Shown one piece after another: positions 7,894 to 15,378 of a stretch of 45,696 nucleotides of DNA (the first letter of the stretch is position 1; the number at the start of each line of letters is the position of its first letter). The notes under the pieces are model-generated. The model saw nothing but the letters and a program-made list of their open reading frames with translations. It was not told the origin of the DNA and ran no database searches. Both the position numbers and the translations under genes were made by a program. The DNA is from an uncultured Eubacteriales bacterium (GTDB taxonomy: Bacteria > Bacillota > Clostridia > Oscillospirales > Acutalibacteraceae), in contig CAOUJG010000010.1 in NCBI GenBank assembly GCA_948537335.1, positions 1 through 45,696 on the forward strand, written 5' to 3'.

Positions 7894-7922
7894 ATTGTAC
7901 CATATTTTTTTATATTAGTCAA
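7894..7922 (-). promoter_or_regulatory. Promoter of the double-glycine peptide gene
   Basis: Minus-strand -35 TTGACT (7917-7922), 17-base spacer, extended -10 TGG-TACAAT (7894-7899). Transcription would start about 25 bases before the ATG at 7862. Confidence 0.72.
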
Positions 7923-8010
7923 TAATTTTATTTAAAATATCCGTGAGGGCCGACTTATACAGCTTATCTATGCTCTCAAAAAAGTTCTCTATTATTTTTT
8001 GCATAAAAAC

Positions 8011-8048
8011 AAAAAAATATGCAAAACCGCAACTAAACGGCCTTGCAT
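8011..8048 (-). terminator. Rho-independent terminator of the RHH gene
   Basis: Minus-strand 11-bp stem with two central G-U pairs (arms 8038-8048 and 8019-8029), followed by a run of seven T (complement of 8011-8017). It ends the ribbon-helix-helix transcript before the next promoter. Confidence 0.75.
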
Positions 8049-8099
8049 ATAAATATTATTTGTAAGTCATTCTATTAACTAAAATTTTGCAGCAACAAA

Positions 8100-8300
8100 T
8101 TAATCCTTCATATCTTTTTCTTCTTCCAAATTACAAAGCGCCACCCGAACGGCTTCTACCACAAAAGCCGAAAAAGTGCAGTCCTTCTCCTTTATAGAAT
8201 CTTCAACCTGTTCAATCACATCATTAGGAAACCGTATGCACTTATTCGTCGTAGGCGGAACTATAGGTATTTTAAATCTTTTCAAACCCTCACCTTGCAT
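8100..8300 (-). CDS. Ribbon-helix-helix (CopG/Arc-type) DNA-binding protein
   Basis: A 66-residue protein. Residues 19-60 show the ribbon-helix-helix plan: a beta strand (KCIRFP), helix A (DVIEQVEDSIKEKD), a turn, and helix B beginning FSAFVVEAVRVAL. Such proteins dimerise through the strand, which inserts in the DNA major groove, and commonly repress their own promoter; many are antitoxins, but no toxin gene is adjacent. The start is uncertain: ATG at 8300 has AAGG very close, TTG at 8285 has AAGGTG five bases upstream, and GTG at 8312 is also in frame. TGCA-rich repeats upstream are a plausible operator. Confidence 0.7.
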   Translation of the reverse strand: MQGEGLKRFKIPIVPPTTNKCIRFPNDVIEQVEDSIKEKDCTFSAFVVEAVRVALCNLEEEKDMKD

Positions 8301-8312
8301 ATCCTTTTGCAC

Positions 8313-8372
8313 ATTATAATATATTTTTGCACATAAATATGCATTGCATTTGCATTGCTAAGGTGCTATAAT
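8313..8372 (+). promoter_or_regulatory. Divergent promoter region with repeated TGCA(T) motifs
   Basis: Plus-strand extended -10 TG-C-TATAAT (TATAAT at 8367-8372) with a weak -35 TTGCAT at 8344-8349, 17-base spacer, drives the candidate small RNA. On the minus strand an AT-rich TATAAT-like element sits just before the RHH start. Between them are repeated TGCAT/ATGCA motifs (around 8328-8357), a good candidate operator for the RHH protein acting on both directions. Confidence 0.55.
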
Positions 8373-8377
8373 TATCC

Positions 8378-8509
8378 AGAATAGAAATTTAAATTTCTAT
8401 TCTTTTAACACCACCTTTTCATTTTCAACTTTTCAAGTTAAATGAAAAACCAATATTAATAGTAAGTGAGGCGCAAACACCACAGTGCCTCGCTTATTTT
8501 TCTTTTTTT
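8378..8509 (+). ncRNA. Candidate small RNA of about 130 nt with three stem-loops
   Basis: The predicted transcript starts six or seven bases after TATAAT (8367-8372). It contains a perfect 26-base palindrome at 8378-8403, a nested hairpin at about 8413-8447 (outer TTTTCATT/AATGAAAA, inner AACTT/AAGTT), and an 11-bp terminator stem at 8464-8474 with 8485-8495, followed by T tracts to 8509. There is no ribosome binding site with an open frame of useful length. Known family: none recognised. Divergent from the RHH gene and convergent with the ribosomal operon end. Confidence 0.5.
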
Positions 8510-8555
8510 AGCAAATATAATACAAAAACAAAGCCCTCAAAATTACACCAAAATA

Positions 8556-8605
8556 ATAAAAACAGCCCCAAAAGAGAACTCAAAACCAGAGCACCTCTAA
8601 GGGGC
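8556..8605 (-). terminator. Terminator at the end of the ribosomal protein superoperon
   Basis: Minus-strand stem GCCCC/GGGGC (8601-8605 with 8565-8569), an inner AGAG/CTCT pairing across a small internal loop, then a T-rich tract (complement of about 8555-8562). It lies about 35 bases downstream of the rplQ stop. Confidence 0.65.
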
Positions 8606-8639
8606 ATATCAAATCAAAATCTAAATGTGTTGTTGTAAC

Positions 8640-8981
8640 TTATACTAATTCTATTATAGCCATCTCAGCCGCATCACCTCGGCGTGGCCCCATCTTAATA
8701 ATCCTTGTGTATCCACCGTTTGCCTGCAAATATTTCGGCGCAATCTCGTCAAATAACTTCTTCACAACGTCTTCCTTAGTTATAAATCCCATAGCCATGC
8801 GCTTGTTGTGCAAATTATTTTCCTTCGCCATAGTAATCATCTTTTCCGTCAAAGAACGTACTTCCTTTGCGCGATATACCGTCGTTTCAATCCGGCCATT
8901 CTCCAAAAGAAAAGTCACCATAGCCCTCAGCATCGCCGTCCGATGAGCGGTATCTCTCCCTAGTTTTCGTGTACCAGGCAT
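8640..8981 (-). CDS. rplQ: 50S ribosomal protein L17
   Basis: A 113-residue L17, the last gene of the superoperon after rpoA, as in most bacteria. The N-terminus MPGTRKLGRDTAHRTAML and the C-terminal GPRRGDAAEMAIIELV are characteristic. ATG at 8981 has GGAG nine bases upstream; the preceding in-frame TTG is not used. L17 lies near the exit of the polypeptide tunnel. A terminator follows downstream. Confidence 0.97.
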   Translation of the reverse strand: MPGTRKLGRDTAHRTAMLRAMVTFLLENGRIETTVYRAKEVRSLTEKMITMAKENNLHNKRMAMGFITKEDVVKKLFDEIAPKYLQANGGYTRIIKMGPRRGDAAEMAIIELV

Positions 8982-9043
8982 CAAAGCTCACTCCTTTACT
9001 CAAAACTTATTTTTCGCCAATCTAAAAAAACGTACAAAAACCT

Positions 9044-9997
9044 CTATTCGTCTGACTCTCTCAAATTAAAGCCCAAAGATTCAATCTTGTGAATAACTTC
9101 CTCCAAAGACTTCCGGCCCAAGTTCCGAACTTTCATCAAATCTTCCTCAGTCAATTTAACAAGATCCTCAACAGTAAGCACTCCAGCGCGCTTCAAGCAG
9201 TTAAACGACCGAACCGATAAATCCAGTTCATCCAAAGACATTTCCAAAATGCGCTCCTTGCTATGATCGCCCTTCTCAACCAAAATGCCGACATTTTGCG
9301 TTTGATCAGATAAATCCGCAAACAAATTCAAATGTTCCATAAGCACCCTAGCCGACAAAGAAGCCGCCTCCTGCGCATTAATAACGCCATTAGTCCAAAT
9401 CTCTAAAGACAACTTGTCATAGTCCGTAATCTGCCCAACGCGCGTGTTCTCAACCGCATAATTAACCTTCAAAACCGGCGTATATATCGAATCAATAGGT
9501 ATAACGCCCAAAACATTCGTAGCCATGCGCTGTTTGTTACGCTCCGCAGAAACATATCCCCTGCCGCGGTCCAAAGTTATCTCCATATAAAGCTTAGCAC
9601 TGCTGTTCAAAGTCGCAATATGCAGATCCGGGTTTATTATCTCAACCTCGCTGTCATACTTAATGTCCGCAGCAGTCACCATGCAAGGCCCCGTAGCATC
9701 AATAACAACCGTCTTCGGCCCTTCACAATGCAAATTCGCAATCAAGCACTTTAAATTAAGTACAAGCTCCGTTACGTCTTCCTTAACGCCCGGCACAGTA
9801 GAGAATTCATGCACCACACCGTCAATCTTAACGCTAGTAGCCGCAACTCCCGGCAAAGAAGATAAAAGCACGCGCCTCAAGCTGTTCCCCAAAGTATTGC
9901 CAAATCCTCGCTCAAGTGGCTCCACAACAAACTTCCCATACCGCTTGTCTTCAGATATCTCAGCTACCTCTATTCTCGGTTTCTCTATTTCAATCAA
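9044..9997 (-). CDS. rpoA: DNA-directed RNA polymerase subunit alpha
   Basis: A 317-residue alpha subunit. The N-terminal domain (1-~230) includes the dimerisation signature FGNTLGNSLRRVLLSSLPG, and the C-terminal domain (~250-310) has the helix-hairpin-helix LMKVRNLGRKSLEEV that contacts UP elements and activators. Start is TTG at 9997, with GGAGG seven bases upstream and the usual MIEIEKP start. It follows rpsD and precedes rplQ, the standard alpha operon order. Confidence 0.98.
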   Translation of the reverse strand: MIEIEKPRIEVAEISEDKRYGKFVVEPLERGFGNTLGNSLRRVLLSSLPGVAATSVKIDGVVHEFSTVPGVKEDVTELVLNLKCLIANLHCEGPKTVVIDATGPCMVTAADIKYDSEVEIINPDLHIATLNSSAKLYMEITLDRGRGYVSAERNKQRMATNVLGVIPIDSIYTPVLKVNYAVENTRVGQITDYDKLSLEIWTNGVINAQEAASLSARVLMEHLNLFADLSDQTQNVGILVEKGDHSKERILEMSLDELDLSVRSFNCLKRAGVLTVEDLVKLTEEDLMKVRNLGRKSLEEVIHKIESLGFNLRESDE

Positions 9998-10091
9998 TTA
10001 TGACCCTCCTTGAATTATAAGCAAGTCCCAAAAGCCTCGCAAACCTGCCATCTATTGTAACTCTATAATCATTAAATATATCAAAATCGCA

Positions 10092-10718
10092 TTATTTAGA
10101 GTACAACTCAACTATGAGAGTCTCTTCAACCGCCAAATCGATGTCCTCACGTTTAGGCATCTCCAAAATTTTGCCCTCCAAGGTCTCTCGATTAACCTCA
10201 AGCCACTTCGGCACCGGCCGAGAGCCATTCACAGCAATAACCTGCTTAATCTTCTCGCTATTGCGGCTCTTTTCGTTAACAGAAATAACATCGCCAGGCT
10301 TAACCAAGTAAGACGGTATATTCACCTTTCTGCCATTAACAGAAAAATGATTATGCACCACCAACTGCCGAGCCTCCGGCCGAGAAGTCGCAAACCCAAG
10401 CCGATAAACAACATTATCAAGCCGAGTCTCAATTATAGATAATAGCTGCTCACCCGTCTTGCCCTCTCGTTTCTCCGCCAATTCATAATAATGTCTAAAC
10501 TGGCTTTCCAAAATCCCATAAAAGCGCCGAGTTGTCTGCTTAGCTCTAAGCTGAAGCCCATATTCCGACAACTTCTTGCGACCCTGTCCGTGTTCGCCCG
10601 GAGCATACGACCTGCGACCCACCGAACATTTGTCCGTATAACATCTCTCACCCTTCAAAAAGAGCTTTTGCCCTTCCCGGCGACAAAGTCTACATACTGC
10701 ACCTGTATATCTTGCCAT
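10092..10718 (-). CDS. rpsD: 30S ribosomal protein S4
   Basis: A 208-residue S4 that initiates assembly of the 30S body by binding the 16S five-way junction. The N-terminus has four cysteines (C9, C12, C26, C31) forming the zinc-binding form of the protein, and the S4 RNA-binding domain lies at ~98-160 (RLDNVVYRLGFATSRPEARQ). S4 often represses its own operon by binding the mRNA; no specific site was identified here. Located between rpsK and rpoA. Confidence 0.98.
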   Translation of the reverse strand: MARYTGAVCRLCRREGQKLFLKGERCYTDKCSVGRRSYAPGEHGQGRKKLSEYGLQLRAKQTTRRFYGILESQFRHYYELAEKREGKTGEQLLSIIETRLDNVVYRLGFATSRPEARQLVVHNHFSVNGRKVNIPSYLVKPGDVISVNEKSRNSEKIKQVIAVNGSRPVPKWLEVNRETLEGKILEMPKREDIDLAVEETLIVELYSK

Positions 10719-10751
10719 ATTTCGGCTATACCTCCTATTTTTATTTTAAAA

Positions 10752-11171
10752 TTAAACGCGTCTTCTCTTAGGCGGACGGCATCCATTGTGCGGAATCGGC
10801 GTAACATCCTTTATCATGCTAACCGTCAAACCAGCACCCTGCAAAGCCCGTATAGCCGCCTCTCTGCCAGCACCAGGCCCCTTAACATATACCTCAACCG
10901 TCTTCATGCCGTGTTCCATAGCAACCTTAGCAGCAGTCTCTGCCGCCGTCTGTGCCGCAAATGGTGTAGACTTCCTCGAGCCTCTAAAGCCAAGTTCCCC
11001 AGAACTAGCCCACGAAACCGCATTCCCCTGCACATCCGTTATAGTCACAATAGTATTATTAAAAGTCGACTGTATATGTGCAGCTCCGCGTTCGATATTC
11101 TTTCTCTCGCGTCTTCTGCGCACCGTCGCACCCTTAGTCGCACCCTTCTTAGTTGATTTCTGCGCTGCCAT
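10752..11171 (-). CDS. rpsK: 30S ribosomal protein S11
   Basis: A 139-residue S11 of the 30S platform. After a Lys/Arg-rich N-terminal tail come the conserved IQSTFNNTIVTITD and GPGAGREAAIRALQ segments, and the C-terminus NGCRPPKRRRV is canonical. ATG follows a GGAGGGA site. It sits 15 bases downstream of rpsM. Confidence 0.98.
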   Translation of the reverse strand: MAAQKSTKKGATKGATVRRRRERKNIERGAAHIQSTFNNTIVTITDVQGNAVSWASSGELGFRGSRKSTPFAAQTAAETAAKVAMEHGMKTVEVYVKGPGAGREAAIRALQGAGLTVSMIKDVTPIPHNGCRPPKRRRV

Positions 11172-11186
11172 TAGTCAAATCCCTCC

Positions 11187-11555
11187 TTACTTTTTCTTAT
11201 TAGCCATAGTTTTTCTTGGCCCTTTTCGCGTCCGAGCGTTAGTCTTAGAGCGTTGCCCACGCACAGGTAACCCCTTGCGATGTCTCACTCCTCGATAAGA
11301 CCCAATCTCAATCAACCGTTTAATGTCAAAAGCAATATCCCGACGCAAATCGCCTTCCACTCGGCAATGGCCATCGATATATTCTCTCAACTTAGAAACT
11401 TCTTCCTCAGTCAAATCTCTAACTCTAGTGTCCGGATTAACCCCTGTAGCCTTTATAATCTCGCTAGCAGTCTTTCTGCCAATTCCAAAAATATAAGAAA
11501 GACCAATCTCAACACGTTTATCTCTAGGCAAATCTATTCCCGCTATACGCGCCAT
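11187..11555 (-). CDS. rpsM: 30S ribosomal protein S13
   Basis: A 122-residue S13 from the 30S head that bridges to the large subunit and touches the P-site tRNA. The N-terminal MARIAGIDLPRDKR and the C-terminal GLPVRGQRSKTNARTRKGP are family signatures. Standard position after rpmJ. Confidence 0.98.
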   Translation of the reverse strand: MARIAGIDLPRDKRVEIGLSYIFGIGRKTASEIIKATGVNPDTRVRDLTEEEVSKLREYIDGHCRVEGDLRRDIAFDIKRLIEIGSYRGVRHRKGLPVRGQRSKTNARTRKGPRKTMANKKK

Positions 11556-11590
11556 AATTACAATAACACCTCCATATTTAAAATCTGCAA

Positions 11591-11704
11591 CTAGCCCTGC
11601 CGTTGCTTATGTTTTGGATTCTCACAAATTACCATGACCTTCCCCTTGCGCTTTATAATCTTACATTTTTCGCACATTCTCTTAACAGAAGGTTTAACTT
11701 TCAT
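11591..11704 (-). CDS. rpmJ: 50S ribosomal protein L36
   Basis: A 37-residue L36 of the zinc-binding type: cysteines at 11 and 14, a third at 27 and a histidine at 32 form the C-x2-C-x12-C-x4-H zinc site. The start MKVKPSVKRMCEKCK and basic C-terminus are canonical. AAGGAGG lies upstream of the ATG. It follows the infA 3'-end repeat array, which separates it from infA by an unusually long gap. Confidence 0.96.
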   Translation of the reverse strand: MKVKPSVKRMCEKCKIIKRKGKVMVICENPKHKQRQG

Positions 11705-11746
11705 TTATTTGCCCTCCTTAAAACTTAAAAACCAGTTAAATCCGAT

Positions 11747-12002
11747 AAACAAATAGCACCAAATATCACTATTTCGCCCGCCAAGTACCGCAGCCCTTTA
11801 AACAAACAACACCAAGTATCACTTAGCTCTCCAAGTAGCGCGGCCCTTTAAACAAATCTCGCTAAATATCACTATTTCGCCAACCAAGTAACGCGGCCCT
11901 TTAACCAAACAGCACCAAATATCGCTTAGCTCTCCAAGTAATGCGCCCTTTTAACTAAACAGAAACAAATATCACTTAGCTCTCCAAGTAATGCGCCCCT
12001 TA
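11747..12002 (-). repeat. Tandem array of five infA 3'-end units (50/53 bp), one being the genuine infA end
   Basis: Units: 11747-11799 (53), 11800-11849 (50), 11850-11902 (53), 11903-11952 (50) and 11953-12002 (50). The last overlaps the true end of infA. Each unit, read on the minus strand, still encodes the IF-1 tail: L-K-G-R-x-T-W-R-A-K then stop, with small variations (TWLAK in the third, stop changed to CGA in the fourth). The 53-bp units use TGG CGG GCG AAA TAG TGA and the 50-bp units TGG AGA GCT AAG TGA: the same peptide by different codons plus one added stop. The 53/50 pair repeats with a 103-bp period. Confidence 0.85.
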
Positions 12003-12190
12003 GTCAAATCATAAGGAGACATCTCAACAGTAACCTTATCTCCCGGCAAAATCTTAATAAAGTTCATCCGCAACTTGCCCGATATATGTGCCAAAATAAT
12101 CTTTCCATTAGGCAGCTCCACCCTAAACTGTGCATTCGGCAAAGCTTCCACAACAGTGCCCTCAATCTCAATTACATCCTGTTTCGACAA
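11972..12190 (-). CDS. infA: Translation initiation factor IF-1
   Basis: A 72-residue OB-fold factor that binds the ribosomal A site during initiation. Conserved segments: SKQDVIEIEGTVVEALPN, LAHISGKLRMNFIKILPGDKV and the tail GRITWRAK. TTG at 12190 is the start: GGAGG lies nine bases upstream, and the length then equals the family norm; an upstream in-frame start would add eight residues. Its last ~15 codons and 3' flank are duplicated four times immediately downstream. Confidence 0.97.
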   Translation of the reverse strand: MSKQDVIEIEGTVVEALPNAQFRVELPNGKIILAHISGKLRMNFIKILPGDKVTVEMSPYDLTKGRITWRAK

Positions 12191-12245
12191 ATCAATATAC
12201 CTCCCAATGTCCATACCACGGTGAAATTTTCAAGCTCATCAGCAG

Positions 12246-12488
12246 TCAAGCATCATTAAACCTGCTCAAAGCCTTTCGTATCTCACGATTAGTCCTCATC
12301 TCACAACTTTCCAGAACCGTGTTAGTAGCCGACAAATGCTTATATTTCTTCCTCTTAGGTTTCTCCAAAGCTCTCCGCTTTCCGTCGCAGATCATAGCAT
12401 ATTCGCCATCAAACTCCAAAACCACAAAATATCCGCCTTTGTCGCGCCCAGCACCAGCCTTCACCACACAACCACAAACAATCTCCAT
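12246..12488 (-). CDS. KOW-domain (L14e-like) RNA-binding protein
   Basis: An 80-residue protein with an N-terminal KOW motif (CGCVVKAGAGRDKGGYFVV, about 5-23) and a basic central stretch (KPKRKKYKHL). Firmicutes commonly carry such a gene between map and infA, annotated as a KOW-domain or ribosomal L14e-like protein; its exact role is not known, though RNA or ribosome binding is likely. ATG at 12488 with GGAG five bases upstream is chosen over an upstream in-frame start that would overlap map. Confidence 0.85.
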   Translation of the reverse strand: MEIVCGCVVKAGAGRDKGGYFVVLEFDGEYAMICDGKRRALEKPKRKKYKHLSATNTVLESCEMRTNREIRKALSRFNDA

Positions 12489-12498
12489 AAATTCTCCT

Positions 12499-13263
12499 TT
12501 AATCAATCGCACCATCACACTGCGTCAATATAATAGGCCCATCTGAAGTTATCGCGATCGTGTGCTCAAAATGTGCCGAAAGTCTGCCATCTGCCGTAAC
12601 AGTTGTCCACTCATCGTCCAAAACCTTTACCTCGTGCGTACCCATATTAACCATCGGCTCAATAGCAATAGTCATTCCGGGTAAGAGTCGCACACCTCTG
12701 CCCGCCGTACCATAATTAGGTACACTAGGGTCTTCATGTAGCTTCGCACCTACTCCGTGCCCGACAAAATCTCGTACCACCGAGTAACTGCGTGCCTCAA
12801 CATACCGTTGCACCGCACTTGCAATGTCTCCAATCCGTCCACCAGCCAAAGCCGCATTAATTCCCTCATACAAACTCTCTCTAGTAGCATCAATCAGAGC
12901 CTTTGCCTCCTGGCTAATATCCCCGCATGCAAACGTCGCAGCATTGTCCCCATGAAATCCCTCAAAAAAAGCTCCAACGTCCACACTAACAATATCGCCA
13001 TTCTTTATAACACAAGTCTCGCTCGGTATGCCGTGGATGACCACATTATTCACAGAAATGCAAGCACTAGCCGGGAACCCACCATAATTCAAAAACGATG
13101 GCAAAGCCCCTTCGCTTTCAATATACTTCCTAACAATACCGTCAATCTCCAAAGTAGAGATCCCCGGCTCAACTGCATCTCCAGCAAGCTTTAACGCCCT
13201 AGAAGCTATCCTTCCCGCGTCTTTCATTTTTGCAATTTCGCGGTCTGTCTTCAAAACCACCAT
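12499..13263 (-). CDS. map: Type I methionine aminopeptidase
   Basis: A 254-residue enzyme that removes the initiator methionine. The pita-bread metal ligands are all recognisable: D in VSVDVGAFFEGFHGD (two aspartates), H in FVGHGVGAKLHEDP, and glutamates in AIEPMVN and SAHFEHT. ATG at 13263 is preceded by GGAGG inside the end of adk. It lies eight bases downstream of adk, in the usual secY-adk-map-infA order. Confidence 0.97.
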   Translation of the reverse strand: MVVLKTDREIAKMKDAGRIASRALKLAGDAVEPGISTLEIDGIVRKYIESEGALPSFLNYGGFPASACISVNNVVIHGIPSETCVIKNGDIVSVDVGAFFEGFHGDNAATFACGDISQEAKALIDATRESLYEGINAALAGGRIGDIASAVQRYVEARSYSVVRDFVGHGVGAKLHEDPSVPNYGTAGRGVRLLPGMTIAIEPMVNMGTHEVKVLDDEWTTVTADGRLSAHFEHTIAITSDGPIILTQCDGAID

Positions 13264-13270
13264 CAATAAC

Positions 13271-13906
13271 CTAAGCCTCCAAAGCAGATAAAACTAGCCC
13301 TATAGTCTCATCAATAGACTTGCCGTCCCCGTTTATCACCGTAAGTTTCCCCTGCTGGCGGTAATATTCCTCCAGAGGTTTCGTCTGTTCATGATAAATC
13401 CTCAGCCGATTCCTCACAGTATCAGGGTGGTCATCCTCGCGCTGAACAAGGGTGCCGTGGCATTTATCGCAAATGCCGTCCTCCCGCGGCCTCTTGTTTT
13501 CCAGATGATAACTAGATCCGCATGTCTCGCAAACACGGCGTCCCGACATCCTGTCAATAATGATAGCATCGCTCACATCTATCTCAATGACCTTATCTAT
13601 CCTTACTCCCATTCTGTCAAGAGCCTCGGCCTGAGGTATAGTCCGCGGAAAGCCGTCCAAAATAAACCCATTCTTGCAATCATCCTCAGCAATACGCCCC
13701 TTAATGATCTCTATAACAAATTCATCCGGAACCAACCCGCCGTCCGCCATGTAACCCTTAAGTTGCAACCCAACCTCAGATCCGCTCTTCAGCGCGTCTC
13801 GTATAATGTTCCCCGTAGATATAGCAGGAATAAGCTTTCTATCAGATATAGCCTCAGCTTGGGTCCCTTTGCCAGAGCCCGGCGCTCCAAAAAATATAAT
13901 ATTCAC
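13271..13906 (-). CDS. adk: Adenylate kinase
   Basis: A 211-residue long-form enzyme (ATP + AMP to 2 ADP). P-loop GAPGSGKGTQ lies near residue 7, the NMP-binding and GFPRT segments follow, and the LID carries four cysteines in two CxxC pairs (CETCG, CDKC), the zinc-stabilised LID of Gram-positive enzymes. GTG at 13906 is the start, GGAGG eight bases upstream. A sigma-A-type promoter at 13992-14020 can start transcription separately from secY. Confidence 0.97.
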   Translation of the reverse strand: MNIIFFGAPGSGKGTQAEAISDRKLIPAISTGNIIRDALKSGSEVGLQLKGYMADGGLVPDEFVIEIIKGRIAEDDCKNGFILDGFPRTIPQAEALDRMGVRIDKVIEIDVSDAIIIDRMSGRRVCETCGSSYHLENKRPREDGICDKCHGTLVQREDDHPDTVRNRLRIYHEQTKPLEEYYRQQGKLTVINGDGKSIDETIGLVLSALEA

Positions 13907-13991
13907 AACCCAAGCCTCCTTCTTTAACAATCAACAAATCTTATTAAAGTCCGTACCCAATCATAAACCTATCCCCTAGCGGTCAATACTT

Positions 13992-14020
13992 ATTATACCA
14001 CAAATCCAAGTCGCATTCAA
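13992..14020 (-). promoter_or_regulatory. Internal promoter upstream of adk
   Basis: Minus-strand -35 TTGAAT (14015-14020), 17-base spacer, extended -10 TGG-TATAAT (13992-13997). It lies in the 136-base gap after secY, so adk-map-infA and downstream genes can be transcribed independently of the upstream ribosomal genes. Confidence 0.78.
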
Positions 14021-14042
14021 GCTCAACCGCGTTCAATATCAA

Positions 14043-15377
14043 CTAATCCAAAAAGCCCTTATAGTGCCTCATCATCATCTGAGACTCCATATGCTTAACC
14101 GTTTCCAAAGTAACTCCTACCAATATTATAATAGAAGTTCCTCCAAGAAATGTCGTATTGTGCATTCCAGTGAGGTCACTAAAAATAAACGGTAAAACAG
14201 CAATGAATCCTAAAAATATCGAACCAAGCAAAGTGATCTTCGAGAGCACCTTCTGAATAAACTCAGCCGTAGGTTTGCCCGGCCGCAACCCCGGAATAGT
14301 CGCATTACTCTGCCGCAAATTGTTCGCCATCTCCACCGGATTGTACTGTATAGACAAATAAAAATACGCAAAAGCAATAATCAGCACAAAGTATATGGTA
14401 GGATAAGGCCAATCTGCCGGCGAAAGGCAAGCATTAACCGAATTCAGCCACTCAGGCGTATTAGCTCCCAAAATTATTTTAAAAGTGCTCGGCAAAGACA
14501 GTATAGAGCTAGCAAAGATTATAGGCATAACGCCAGATCCGCTCACCTTAACCGGAATATGAGTACTCTGGCCGCCATATAGCTTTCTGCCAACCACTCG
14601 TTTTGCATATTGTATCGGGATCCGCCGCTCAGCGTCGTTCATAAATACGATAAACCACATAACCGCCAAAAATACAATCACAAAAACCGGCACATAAACA
14701 TAATATATCCAAGCAATGGCCGGAAGTTTAATAGCCATGTCAATATACTGCCACAAAGTTGCTACCAATGCTGGCATCCTGGAAACGATTCCAGCAAACA
14801 ATAATATGGAGATTCCGTTCCCCACGCCTTTTTGATTTATCTGCTCACCCAGCCACATAATAAGTGCCGTTCCAGCAGTAAACGTCATTATTATAACACT
14901 AGCCGCAAAAATCCCTTCCCAGCCATCGTTATACATAATGATGCGCTCACCGTTAGGTGCCACGTTATTTTTCAGCCAAAAGTAATACATTGTTCCCTGT
15001 AACAAGCCCAAAATTACCGTCAAATACCTAGTTATTGCATTCATCTTTTTTTGGCCTTCTTCGCCCTCTTTTGTCAACCGTTCAAGCGCCGGAATAGCCA
15101 CCGTCATCAGCTGCATTATAATAGAAGAGTTAATGTAAGGCGTAATAGACATGGCAAACAAGGTAGCTCGAGAAAACGCATCACCAGAAATAGTGTTAAA
15201 ATACGTAAACAAAGAGCCATCTTCCAAGTTACCCATCAAGCTCTGCAAAGCACCGATATTCATAAAAGGTACAGAAATAATAGAACCAAACCTAAACAAA
15301 ATTACAACAACTAAAGTAAACAACATTTTCTTTTTTAAGTCTTGATTTTTCCAGGCATTAAGCATTGTTTTAAACAA
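14043..15377 (-). CDS. secY: Preprotein translocase subunit SecY
   Basis: A 444-residue integral membrane protein with about ten hydrophobic helices, the channel of the Sec translocon. Typical segments: MFKTMLNAWKNQDLKKK start, the plug region, GISILLFAGIVSRMP and the C-terminal LRPGKPTAEFI loop. TTG at 15377 is the start, with GAGG nine bases upstream inside the rplO end. Adjacent to rplO, as in the spc operon. Confidence 0.97.
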   Translation of the reverse strand: MFKTMLNAWKNQDLKKKMLFTLVVVILFRFGSIISVPFMNIGALQSLMGNLEDGSLFTYFNTISGDAFSRATLFAMSITPYINSSIIMQLMTVAIPALERLTKEGEEGQKKMNAITRYLTVILGLLQGTMYYFWLKNNVAPNGERIIMYNDGWEGIFAASVIIMTFTAGTALIMWLGEQINQKGVGNGISILLFAGIVSRMPALVATLWQYIDMAIKLPAIAWIYYVYVPVFVIVFLAVMWFIVFMNDAERRIPIQYAKRVVGRKLYGGQSTHIPVKVSGSGVMPIIFASSILSLPSTFKIILGANTPEWLNSVNACLSPADWPYPTIYFVLIIAFAYFYLSIQYNPVEMANNLRQSNATIPGLRPGKPTAEFIQKVLSKITLLGSIFLGFIAVLPFIFSDLTGMHNTTFLGGTSIIILVGVTLETVKHMESQMMMRHYKGFLD

Positions 15378-15378
15378 C

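Noticed and set aside
7915..8004. 29-codon minus-strand frame encoding a helical peptide (starts MQKIIENFFES)
   Set aside because: No ribosome binding site; it starts inside the T tract after a terminator and its end overlaps the next promoter, so it would not be transcribed well. Kept only as a note.
8100..8312. Type II toxin-antitoxin pair
   Set aside because: The RHH protein could be an antitoxin, but no toxin frame is adjacent on either strand; the neighbour is a non-coding transcript.
11747..12002. CRISPR array
   Set aside because: The whole 50/53-bp unit is similar, with no unique spacers, and each unit encodes the infA tail.
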